NCBI GenBank assembly: GCA_945787435.1
Contig: CALZHX010000110.1
Span: forward strand, 1-11,720
Source of the DNA: an uncultured Woeseiaceae bacterium
GTDB lineage: Bacteria > Pseudomonadota > Gammaproteobacteria > Steroidobacterales > Woeseiaceae
Length of the DNA: 11,720 nucleotides
Reading direction: 5' to 3'
The notes under the pieces were generated by a model. The model made no database searches. It worked only from the letters and a program-made list of their open reading frames with translations, and was not told the DNA's origin. Positions within the stretch are counted from its first letter, which is position 1, and every line of letters starts with the position of its first letter. The translations under genes and the position numbers were made by a program. Below are positions 1 to 5,934 of this stretch, one piece after another.

Positions 1-93
1 ATTCTACCTCAGACCTGGCGACCGTCGCCTTACGGCCAAATGCGGCCGTTCGATTGAGTAGAGTCCGACCGTATGCGGTTTTTATGCGCATTT

Positions 94-396
94 CTACTTT
101 CTCTTCTTAAGATATTCGAAGATGCCTTTGACTTCTATGAAATCGTCTTGCCAAATCCAGTCAGGTCGGATTTCCTTATAGTTTTTGGGATTTACTTTTG
201 GATTGTCAAAAAACAAACCATCCGATTTCAAGACGGATGTACCCATTCCGTCTTTCGAAAGGGTCAATTTCCTGACTGTTTGTTGTGCGTTCTTGTCTGG
301 TTCGTTCCTTTCAAACAAATTGGAGTCGATTCGTGAAAACAGCTCCAACGCTCGTTTTTCCGGGCCGCTGAGTTTCACCTGTGATGATGTCATCAT
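94..396 (-). CDS. Small hypothetical protein, AT-rich
   Basis: I do not recognise this 100-residue protein. The frame stays open to 519, but I place the start at the ATG-ATG pair at 396/393. It is preceded on the minus strand by AAGGGTTGAG, a passable SD sequence, and the residues upstream of it look like translated intergenic repeat. The protein is hydrophilic and charged. It has an early Leu/Glu-rich probable helix (EKRALELFSRI), a middle rich in Lys, Asp and Gly, and a basic C-terminus (YLKKRK). There is no signal peptide, membrane segment or cysteine motif. Base composition is unusual: about 42% GC at 121-180 and 35% at 181-240, against nearly 60% in the neighbours. That suggests recent acquisition or a cargo gene. 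It lies 210 nt downstream of the aminotransferase stop on the same strand. It could be a non-coding ORF, but the composition and plausible SD argue mildly for a real gene. Confidence 0.45.
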   Translation of the reverse strand: MMTSSQVKLSGPEKRALELFSRIDSNLFERNEPDKNAQQTVRKLTLSKDGMGTSVLKSDGLFFDNPKVNPKNYKEIRPDWIWQDDFIEVKGIFEYLKKRK

Positions 397-605
397 CTCA
401 ACCCTTAAATGTCTGCAATGGGTCATAAGCAGCCGCTCAAAGAGTACGACGTGAACGACTGCTTTCGAGAGCACACCGGCCGTTCGCCAGTGGCAAAGAC
501 TGGCCGGAGTTCTTCGCACATATTGAAAGTGGGCGGTGTCAATTCACTCAGTCCAAGACCGGTGCCTGGACCCCTACATTGATCGGAGAGGCCGAGGGTT
601 GGCCT
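397..605. other. Intergenic stretch, probable decayed repeat
   Basis: No convincing gene is present. The frame of the downstream small ORF runs on through it, but the translation is rich in Arg, His and Thr and has no family resemblance. The plus-strand segment at about 445-520 has the look of degenerate intergenic repeats common in marine gammaproteobacteria. It shares the 9-mer GGCCGTTCG (478-486) with 44-52, on the other side of the small ORF, which could be chance. A short hairpin lies at 587-607. Confidence 0.35.
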
Positions 606-607
606 CT
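587..607 (-). terminator. Short hairpin at the end of the aminotransferase gene
   Basis: AGAGGCC (587-593) and GGCCTCT (601-607) form a perfect 7-bp stem with a 7-base loop, overlapping the aminotransferase TAG stop (606-608). No T-run follows on the minus strand, so intrinsic termination would be weak. It may protect the 3' end of the transcript or simply be coincidental. Confidence 0.3.
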
Positions 608-1787
608 ATAGGACGGCAGCAATAGAGTCGGACAGGTAGCCGACGTTGTCTTCGGTGATCCCGGCCACGTTGATACGGCTCGAATCAACCAGGTAAATTC
701 CGAAGTCACTCTTGAGGCGCTCTACCTGTTCCGGCGTAATGCCCAGGAAGCAGAACATCCCGTTGGCGCGCACCAGGTGAGAGAAATCGTGATCCGGAGC
801 CTTTTCGACCAACGCATCATTCAGCAGAACTCGCATGCGCCGCAGCCGACCCCGCATCTCCTCGAGCTCGTCGAGCCATTCCGCGCGCCATTCGGGGTCA
901 TTGAGAATCATGCTGACAACCGCGCCGCCATGATCTGGCGGCAAAGAGTACAGCGTTCGAACGTAATTATTCACCTGGCTCGAAACAGCATCACGCGTTG
1001 CTGTGTCGGCGCACAGGTGTGACAGAGATCCGACGCGATCACGGTACAGACCGAAATTCTTGGAACAGGAGTTCGACACGATCATCTCGGGCACGCGCGA
1101 CGCGAGCTCCCGAATAATGAAGTTGTCGCCATCAACGCTGCGCGCAAATCCCTGGTAGGCAATATCAACGAATGGCAGCAACTCGCGCTCGACGACTACG
1201 TCCGCAATCGCCCGCCATTCGTCTTCACTCGGGTCGAGGCCGGACGGGTTATGGCAACAGGCATGCAATAGCAGAACATCACCTTTCGGCGCGCTGCGCA
1301 ACGTCTCGAGCATGCCGTCGATGTCAATTACGTGACGCCGCGTGTCGTAGTACGGGTGCGACTTCAGTTCCAGCCCTGCCCCACCGAGCAGGGGTATGTG
1401 GTTCGCCCAGGTCGGATCACTAACCCAGACAGTGACTGCGTCCTTCGCCCGCAGCAACATGCCCGCCGCGACGCGCAGCGACCCCGATCCACCGGGTGTT
1501 TGAATCGTCACCAAGCGATCATCTGCCACCACACCGGCAAATGTCATCGCCTGCATGGCTGCGTTAAACGTCGGTTCGCCGGCCGTACCGATATAGGACT
1601 TCGTTGTTTGCGTATCGAGGAGACGGCGCTCCGCCTTCTTGACCGTATCGAGAATGGGCGTCTCGCCGGCGGCATTACGGTATACGCCGACGCCGAGGTC
1701 AATCTTCTCGGGCCGGGGGTCATCTCGATGTTCGGCGATCAGGCCAAGAATGGCGTCCGCCGGCATCGTTTGCAGCGTCTCGAACAA
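606..1787 (-). CDS. Aspartate/aromatic amino acid aminotransferase (AspC/TyrB family)
   Basis: This is a cytoplasmic PLP enzyme of 393 residues, the usual length for the AspC/TyrB/PhhC class I subgroup. It exchanges amino groups between aspartate or aromatic amino acids and 2-oxoglutarate. By remembered alignment to E. coli AspC, the Schiff-base lysine is K243 in SCSKNFGLY and R251 binds the phosphate. N180 (HNPSG), D208 and Y211 (DIAYQGFAR) contact PLP. W126 stacks on the ring, R371 (SRINVAG) binds the alpha-carboxylate and R277 corresponds to the side-chain-binding Arg292 of pig enzyme. All are present, so it should be active; the sequence does not settle aspartate against aromatic preference. 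The start is TTG at 1787: the N-terminus MFETLQTMPADAILGL aligns with MFENI... of AspC, and GGAG lies 6 nt upstream. The hydrolase gene ends 22 nt upstream, suggesting co-transcription. Confidence 0.95.
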   Translation of the reverse strand: MFETLQTMPADAILGLIAEHRDDPRPEKIDLGVGVYRNAAGETPILDTVKKAERRLLDTQTTKSYIGTAGEPTFNAAMQAMTFAGVVADDRLVTIQTPGGSGSLRVAAGMLLRAKDAVTVWVSDPTWANHIPLLGGAGLELKSHPYYDTRRHVIDIDGMLETLRSAPKGDVLLLHACCHNPSGLDPSEDEWRAIADVVVERELLPFVDIAYQGFARSVDGDNFIIRELASRVPEMIVSNSCSKNFGLYRDRVGSLSHLCADTATRDAVSSQVNNYVRTLYSLPPDHGGAVVSMILNDPEWRAEWLDELEEMRGRLRRMRVLLNDALVEKAPDHDFSHLVRANGMFCFLGITPEQVERLKSDFGIYLVDSSRINVAGITEDNVGYLSDSIAAVL

Positions 1788-1793
1788 GGTGGT

Positions 1794-1797
1794 CTCC
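1794..1797 (-). promoter_or_regulatory. RBS deciding a TTG start for the aminotransferase
   Basis: GGAG on the minus strand lies 6 nt before the TTG at 1787-1785. The first in-frame ATG (codon 8) has no comparable SD and would remove residues conserved in AspC. Confidence 0.7.
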
Positions 1798-1809
1798 GTC
1801 TCAGGCCGT

Positions 1810-2673
1810 CTACAGCGTGTCGATGGGAGTCTTCAAATACGCGATACCATTTTCTTCGGCATCAGGAAGATGTCCTCCCCGGATGTTGACCTGAATCGAC
1901 GGCACAATCAATGCTGGTAAATTCAGTGTCGCGTCGCGTTCAAGTCGCATTGCCGCGAAGCCGGTTTTGTCCACGTCCTCATTGACGTGGATGTTGCTCG
2001 TGCGCTGCTCATCGACAGTACATTCCCAGCGTAATTCGCGCCCACCCGGCATGTAGTCGTGGCACATGAACAGGCGTGTATCTCCGGGTAGAGACAGAAT
2101 TCGCTGAATCGAGTCGAAGAGCAGTTCGGCATCACCGCCGGGGAAATCGCACCGTGCCGTACCAAAGTCCGGCATGAACATGCTGTCACCGACGAATACG
2201 GCTGAACCGATTCGGTAGCTGACGCTGTCGTTCGTGTGCCCGGGCGTCGCAATGACCTCACAAGCGAGTTCACCGATATGGAAGGTATCGCCGTCCGAAA
2301 ACAGGCGATCGAACTGATGGCCATCGGACGCGAAATCATCGCCAAGATTGAACACCGGCCCGAAGTGCGCCTGCACGTCGCGAATGCCCTCCCCGATGGC
2401 GACGGAGCCGCCGATTTTCGACTTGATGTACTGCGCACCGCTCAGGTGATCAGCATGCGCATGGGTCTCGAGTATCCACTCCAGCCCCAGTTTCTCTTTA
2501 TGCACATACTCGATGATGACGTCAGAGGGCGCTGTGTCGAGGCGACCAGACACCATCGAGTAGCCCACGACCGGGTCGACCACAGCTGCGTGGCCGCTCT
2601 GTTCGTCTGCGATGACATAGCTAAGCGTTCCGCTCGGCTCATCATAGAAATGCTGGATGCGGGGGTTGGTCAT
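1810..2673 (-). CDS. ETHE1/Blh-like metallo-beta-lactamase-fold hydrolase, probable sulfur dioxygenase
   Basis: This is a 287-residue, probably cytoplasmic MBL-fold protein. The metal motif HAHADH spans residues 71-76 (H71, H73, D75, H76), followed by H146 in ATPGHTNDS, D163 in VGDSMF and H205 in MCHDY. In persulfide dioxygenases of the ETHE1 group, H71, H146 and D163-type ligands hold one Fe(II), which oxidises glutathione persulfide to sulfite. The segment MPDFGTARCDFPGG (167-180) and the C-terminal stretch around SIQVNIRGGHLP (259-270) resemble the MBL part of BigR-regulated Blh proteins. The DUF442 and rhodanese domains fused in some relatives are absent. The glyoxalase II subgroup is the alternative, but the FGTAR motif favours dioxygenase. 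The ATG at 2673 gives the expected N-terminus (IQHFYDEPSGTLSYV), yet no SD precedes it; a hairpin sits 8 nt upstream instead. It is probably co-transcribed with the aminotransferase. Confidence 0.85.
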   Translation of the reverse strand: MTNPRIQHFYDEPSGTLSYVIADEQSGHAAVVDPVVGYSMVSGRLDTAPSDVIIEYVHKEKLGLEWILETHAHADHLSGAQYIKSKIGGSVAIGEGIRDVQAHFGPVFNLGDDFASDGHQFDRLFSDGDTFHIGELACEVIATPGHTNDSVSYRIGSAVFVGDSMFMPDFGTARCDFPGGDAELLFDSIQRILSLPGDTRLFMCHDYMPGGRELRWECTVDEQRTSNIHVNEDVDKTGFAAMRLERDATLNLPALIVPSIQVNIRGGHLPDAEENGIAYLKTPIDTL

Positions 2674-2681
2674 GAATTCGA

Positions 2682-2707
2682 AAACGCCGGCTGAAGCGCC
2701 GGCGTTT
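2682..2707 (-). terminator. 10-bp perfect stem between HiPIP and hydrolase genes
   Basis: AAACGCCGGC (2682-2691) pairs with GCCGGCGTTT (2698-2707) across a 6-base loop. On the minus strand the stem ends in TTTT and begins 23 nt after the HiPIP stop, so it could be an intrinsic terminator or attenuator of the HiPIP transcript. It ends only 8 nt before the hydrolase ATG, where the ribosome binding site would be. It could therefore affect translation of the hydrolase or separate a highly expressed HiPIP mRNA from the distal genes. Confidence 0.55.
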
Positions 2708-2729
2708 CCTGGTCATCAGTCAATCGCGA

Positions 2730-3053
2730 TCAGACCTTGGGCGCCCAGACGGAACACCAACCTTTTGCGGCAACGGCTTTACCCGGGAAGATCTGGCAGG
2801 GGCGCCATTCCTCGCCGTCATTGCCCTGAATCAACGCACAGTTGGCGCAGGTCTGGTCGGCGGCCGGGTTGGCGCGTGTTGCGGGATCTACCGTGCTGGC
2901 GTCATGCGTATACTTCATGGCGCCAGCCATGGCGTCGTCTTCGGCGAGATGCGGCAAATCCTGCGCAAACGCTCTGCGTCCGGGGCTTGCCAGTGCGCCG
3001 GCAACGGCTACAGCTGATAACTGGATAAATTTGCGACGGGCAATCTTGCTCAA
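2730..3053 (-). CDS. High-potential iron-sulfur protein (HiPIP), Tat-exported
   Basis: This 107-residue precursor is of a small periplasmic [4Fe-4S] electron carrier that donates electrons to terminal oxidases or reaction centres. The HiPIP cysteine pattern is intact: C69 and C72 (CANC), C86 (WRPCQIFPGK) and C100 (GWCSVW). Conserved Y48 (MKYTHDAS) and the tryptophans around the cluster also match the family. The N-terminus carries a twin-arginine signal (ARRKFIQ, then a hydrophobic stretch), with cleavage probably after AFA near residue 30; Tat export fits a protein folded around its cluster in the cytoplasm. I choose TTG at 3053 because AAAGGAG lies 6 nt upstream. The ATG at 3149 would add 32 residues ahead of the Tat motif and lies in the promoter. 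The gene has its own promoter with a Fur-like box and is divergent from the peptidase-fds unit. The physiological partner cannot be read from the sequence. Confidence 0.93.
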   Translation of the reverse strand: MSKIARRKFIQLSAVAVAGALASPGRRAFAQDLPHLAEDDAMAGAMKYTHDASTVDPATRANPAADQTCANCALIQGNDGEEWRPCQIFPGKAVAAKGWCSVWAPKV

Positions 3054-3059
3054 CGGAGT

Positions 3060-3066
3060 CTCCTTT
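3060..3066 (-). promoter_or_regulatory. Strong RBS deciding a TTG start for HiPIP
   Basis: AAAGGAG on the minus strand, 6 nt before the TTG at 3053-3051. It is the best SD in the window and fixes the start just before the Tat motif. Confidence 0.8.
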
Positions 3067-3116
3067 AGTATTCGTTGGCTGGCCCGGAACATGTCCGGGG
3101 CCGAGCATTCTAAAAC

Positions 3117-3135
3117 GATAATGATAAAACTGCGA
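3117..3135. promoter_or_regulatory. Fur-box-like site over the HiPIP -10 box
   Basis: GATAATGATAAAACTGCGA matches the 19-bp Fur consensus (GATAATGATAATCATTATC) at 12 of 19 positions, including the first 11 in a row, so it reads as two good adjacent hexamers and a poor right half. It covers the predicted HiPIP -10 element (3121-3126), where bound Fur would block RNA polymerase. The fit is by hand comparison only. Confidence 0.5.
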
Positions 3136-3149
3136 CGAATTGTAGACAA
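3121..3149 (-). promoter_or_regulatory. Predicted sigma70 promoter of the HiPIP gene
   Basis: On the minus strand, TTGTCT (-35, 3149-3144) and TATCAT (-10, 3126-3121, five of six to consensus) are separated by 17 bp. Transcription would start near 3114, giving a leader of about 60 nt before the TTG at 3053. The -10 box lies inside the left Fur-like site. Confidence 0.55.
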
Positions 3150-3171
3150 TGTTTCTGAACGGCAGCATAAC
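3143..3171 (+). promoter_or_regulatory. Predicted sigma70 promoter of the peptidase-fds unit
   Basis: TAGACA (-35, 3143-3148, five of six) and CATAAC (-10, 3166-3171, four of six) are 17 bp apart. Transcription would begin near 3178, some 27 nt before the preferred TTG start. The -35 box overlaps that of the divergent HiPIP promoter, so two polymerases could hardly bind at once. Moderate support, by pattern only. Confidence 0.45.
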
Positions 3172-3204
3172 GGGGAGCGCCTACAGTGTCAGGACGCTCA
3201 GTTA

Positions 3205-4626
3205 TTGAGAACGATTATCATTAAGCGACTGTGGCTGGTGGCGTTTTTCGTAGCCACGAGTGCTGCAGGCGCAACGCACGAGTACGTTGTAACGGTTGCT
3301 GAAGACCTGGGGGAGATTCAGGGTGTGGCGCGGTTTGATGCGGCAGTGACTGACGTATCCGCACGCTCGCGCAGCGCCAGCGAGTTCCTGATCAGCGCAC
3401 ATGACTGCGGCCGCGACAGTGCGCTGCCGGTTGCGCCGCGCCTGACGATCCCCAATAGCGGCCTTCGTTGCCTCGCCTATCGAGTTGATCTCGAGAAAGC
3501 CGCCAGATTGAACAGGCGCTACAACCAGGGTGATACGAAGTCACTCATCGTTCGAATTCCACTTTGGATGTGGCGTCCGCGACTCGGCGGCGCGGACGAG
3601 GTCATTGTGTCATTCGAGTTGCCTGACGGTGTCGATGTGTCGGTGCCGTGGCAACCGCTGGCGGATCGCGAAAATACGTTCCGACTGACGTCTTCGCCGC
3701 AGAGCGGCTCGGCCATTTCGATTTTTGGAAAATTTGCGGCCGAGACGGTGCGTGTTGCGGAAGCCGACCTGAGCATCGTGTCTGTACCGTCACGTGCAAA
3801 CCCGATCAGTGCCGAGGTCATCGACTGGACCCGCACGACGGCAGAGCTCATCGCCCTGGCTTACGGTCGTTTCCCAAATCCTTACGCTCGCGTCCTGCTA
3901 CTGCCCGTTGCAACCCGGCGCAGCGAATCTGCTGTTCCGTTTGGACGCGTTGTTCGCGATGGCGGCAATACTATCGAACTGATGGTCGATCCCTCCAGGC
4001 CCAGGGAGTCGTTCCTCGACGACTGGACCGCCACGCATGAATTTTCGCACCTGATGCTGCCGTACATCGATCGCGATGGGCGCTGGATTTCCGAGGGTTT
4101 TGCGCAGTATTACCAGAATATTCTGCTCGCCCGTGCCGGGCGTTACACACAACAGGTCGCATGGCAGAAGCTCAATAATGGACTCGTGCGCGGACGTGAT
4201 TCGACCCCGGATCTGTCACCCAACGAAGCGGCTGGTGGCGACGAGCGCAACACGCGAATGAAAGTCTATTGGAGCGGTGCCGCGCTGGCCCTGCTGGCGG
4301 ATGTCGAATTGAGGCGGCGCTCAGCTGGAGAGGAGTCACTTGATCACGTCCTCGGACGGTTTCAGTCGTGCTGCCTGCCGTCCCGCCGAACCTGGACCGG
4401 AATGGAATTATTCGAAAAATTTGATGCCCTCATTGATGAACCCCTGTTCGTAGACCTTTACCAGCGTCACGCCGATGCGGCCGGGTTTCCCGAGTTCCGG
4501 CCATTGCTCGACCGGCTGGGCGTCTTTGTGGCCGGGCGGAATGTCCGCCTCGCGGACGATGCCGAGCTCGCCGAAATTCGAGATTCACTGACAGCACGGC
4601 GATATACTGCGGAGTCGAGCAAGTAA
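3205..4626 (+). CDS. Exported M61-like zinc metallopeptidase (gluzincin)
   Basis: This predicted 473-residue secreted peptidase has three visible parts. There is a Sec signal peptide (IIIKRLWLVAFFVATSAAGA, cleavage near residue 23) and a beta-rich N-terminal region reminiscent of M61 glycyl aminopeptidases. The catalytic region carries HEFSH (H278, E279, H282), with SEGFAQYY supplying a likely third zinc ligand, E297. This HExxH plus downstream Glu is the gluzincin layout. M61 is my best guess; the substrate is unknown. The start is uncertain. TTG at 3205 gives a normal-length signal peptide and lies downstream of the predicted promoter, with a weak AGGA at 3191-3194. The ATG at 3121 would add 28 residues ahead of the signal and coincides with the opposite-strand -10 box. 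A Fur-like site covers codons 1-7 or so. The stop lies 13 nt before fdhD, so it may be the first gene of the formate dehydrogenase operon, an unusual partner. Confidence 0.75.
   Translation: MRTIIIKRLWLVAFFVATSAAGATHEYVVTVAEDLGEIQGVARFDAAVTDVSARSRSASEFLISAHDCGRDSALPVAPRLTIPNSGLRCLAYRVDLEKAARLNRRYNQGDTKSLIVRIPLWMWRPRLGGADEVIVSFELPDGVDVSVPWQPLADRENTFRLTSSPQSGSAISIFGKFAAETVRVAEADLSIVSVPSRANPISAEVIDWTRTTAELIALAYGRFPNPYARVLLLPVATRRSESAVPFGRVVRDGGNTIELMVDPSRPRESFLDDWTATHEFSHLMLPYIDRDGRWISEGFAQYYQNILLARAGRYTQQVAWQKLNNGLVRGRDSTPDLSPNEAAGGDERNTRMKVYWSGAALALLADVELRRRSAGEESLDHVLGRFQSCCLPSRRTWTGMELFEKFDALIDEPLFVDLYQRHADAAGFPEFRPLLDRLGVFVAGRNVRLADDAELAEIRDSLTARRYTAESSK
3207..3225. promoter_or_regulatory. 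Fur-box-like site at the start of the peptidase gene
   Basis: GAGAACGATTATCATTAAG matches the palindromic Fur consensus at 15 of 19 positions with an intact core GATTATCATTA. It lies about 30 bp downstream of the predicted plus-strand transcription start, overlapping the first codons. It could act as a roadblock or jointly with the left site. This is the better of the two sites. Confidence 0.6.
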
Positions 4627-4639
4627 CGACGTCAGCACT

Positions 4640-5485
4640 ATGGCCGCACCCAGTCACGCAGTGAGTATCAGCCGGGTTTCGAACGGCCAGCGGGCGGCAC
4701 AAAGTGACTGTGTTGCCGTGGAGGAGCCGCTCGAAATTCGTCTTGCGTTTTCGACGCCCGATGGCCGTGCGACGCGCAGCATTTCAATCACGATGCGTAC
4801 CCCCGGCAATGACCGTGAGCTTGCAGCCGGATTCCTGTTTGGTGAGTCGATCGTGCACGAAGCCAGTGACATTGCGTCGATCGAAATCTGCGGGCCGCCT
4901 GCGCCCGACAGCGGTAGTCACAACGTCGTTCGCATCGAGCTCGCCCCCGATGTCGAGGTAGACCTCGGTCGCCTGCAACGCCATTTTTACACGACGTCGA
5001 GCTGTGGCGTCTGCGGCAAGACATCATTGGACGCATTGCGTGTCATTGGCGTTGAACCCCTCAGTAGCAGCGCTGCCTCGTTTAGCACCGCATTGCTGAC
5101 CAGCATTCCGGAAAAGCTGCGCAGCGCGCAAACCACGTTTGATGAGACCGGTGGACTGCACGCCGCCGCTGCCTTCGATAAGGAAGGGAATCTGCTGGTC
5201 ACAATGGAAGATGTCGGGCGACACAATGCGGTCGACAAAGTGGTCGGTTCTCTTTTCCTGCAGGGCCGGCTGCCTGCTGCAGAGCTCGGCCTCATGGTGT
5301 CCGGGCGTGCCAGCTTCGAGTTGACGCAGAAAGCGCTGGTCGCGGGCATGCCGCTGCTGGCTGCAGTAAGCGCGCCATCCAGCCTTGCCGTGCGGCTGGC
5401 CGACGAATTTGATTTGACACTGGTTGGATTTCTTCGCGGTAAGACATTTAACATCTACTCCGGCCAACATCGGATCACGGAATGA
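4640..5485 (+). CDS. fdhD: FdhD sulfurtransferase for formate dehydrogenase cofactor
   Basis: This 281-residue cytoplasmic FdhD-family protein is close to the usual 270-280. FdhD (called FdsC in fds operons) takes sulfur from a cysteine desulfurase and passes it to the bis-MGD molybdenum cofactor, a step needed for formate dehydrogenase activity. The CxxC sulfur-transfer motif is present as C122 and C125 (SSCGVCGK). Other family signatures are VEEPLEIRL (27-35), ELAAGFLFGE (60-69), TGGLHAAAAF (170-179), EDVGRHNAVDK (190-200) and SGRASFELTQKA near 225. It starts 13 nt after the peptidase stop without a clear SD, so translation may depend on coupling. Its stop overlaps the fdsG start by 4 bases (ATGA). 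A TATACT at 4603-4608 could be the -10 of an internal promoter but lacks a good -35. In Rhodobacter- and Cupriavidus-type operons the order is fdsGBACD; here the gene comes first. Confidence 0.96.
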   Translation: MAAPSHAVSISRVSNGQRAAQSDCVAVEEPLEIRLAFSTPDGRATRSISITMRTPGNDRELAAGFLFGESIVHEASDIASIEICGPPAPDSGSHNVVRIELAPDVEVDLGRLQRHFYTTSSCGVCGKTSLDALRVIGVEPLSSSAASFSTALLTSIPEKLRSAQTTFDETGGLHAAAAFDKEGNLLVTMEDVGRHNAVDKVVGSLFLQGRLPAAELGLMVSGRASFELTQKALVAGMPLLAAVSAPSSLAVRLADEFDLTLVGFLRGKTFNIYSGQHRITE

Positions 5486-5934
5486 CACACGAGCCATACA
5501 ACAAAAAAGCAGCCAGCGACATCGTCGCGAGCTTCGGTGCACGCCCGGAAATGCTGGTGCAGATCCTGCATGCATTCGTGGACAGGTTCGCCTGGATCTC
5601 CGAGGACGCTATTCGGCAACTGGCGGCAGAACTCAACCTGTCTCGCGCCGACGTCCACGGCGTGGTCAGTTACTACCACGACTTTCGCACCGAGGCGCCC
5701 GGCAAGCACATCGTAAAGATCTGCGAGGCAGAGGCCTGCCAGGCAATGGGCAGCCGCACGTTGTCGGCATACGCTTCGGCCAGCCTCGGTGGCGAAGATG
5801 TCACGCTCGAGCCCGTTTACTGCCTCGGTAACTGCGCCTGTTCGCCCGCGATAATGGTCGATGGCAAGACTTACGGCCGAGTGAGCAGCGAACGATTTGA
5901 CGAGATCATGGCTTCGCTCGGGGAGTCCGGCTGA
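5482..5934 (+). CDS. fdsG: NAD-dependent formate dehydrogenase gamma subunit FdsG
   Basis: This 150-residue NuoE-like subunit has an N-terminal helical part (about 10-70) and a thioredoxin-like domain. The latter holds one [2Fe-2S] cluster on C81, C86, C114 and C118 (the C-x4-C and C-x3-C pattern seen as CEAEAC and CLGNC). C120 is an additional, probably non-ligand cysteine. In the FdsGBA complex this cluster lies beside the FMN of FdsB. It is cytoplasmic. The ATG overlaps the fdhD stop by 4 bases and its own TGA shares one base with the fdsB ATG, so translation is tightly coupled. HoxE or NuoE would be the alternative, but the fdhD and fdsA neighbours settle the assignment. Confidence 0.95.
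   Translation: MTHEPYNKKAASDIVASFGARPEMLVQILHAFVDRFAWISEDAIRQLAAELNLSRADVHGVVSYYHDFRTEAPGKHIVKICEAEACQAMGSRTLSAYASASLGGEDVTLEPVYCLGNCACSPAIMVDGKTYGRVSSERFDEIMASLGESG

Noticed and set aside
73..336. Plus-strand 87-codon open frame starting at 73
   Set aside because: It overlaps the minus-strand small ORF, has no SD of note and its hydrophobic start is a chance of AT-rich codons; I prefer the minus-strand reading but with modest confidence.
1332..1889. 185-codon plus-strand open frame
   Set aside because: It lies antisense to the aminotransferase and hydrolase genes, is Arg-rich with no family features, and is a by-product of high GC.
2236..2694. 152-codon plus-strand open frame
   Set aside because: Antisense to the hydrolase, which has all metal-binding residues in its own frame.
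3054..3149. ATG at 3149 as the HiPIP start
   Set aside because: The added residues precede a proper Tat motif and cover the promoter; the TTG at 3053 has a near-perfect SD.
3121..3204. ATG at 3121 as the start of the peptidase
   Set aside because: It would place 28 extra residues before the signal peptide, lacks an SD, and coincides with the HiPIP -10 box and a Fur-like site. Not excluded, but less likely than TTG 3205.
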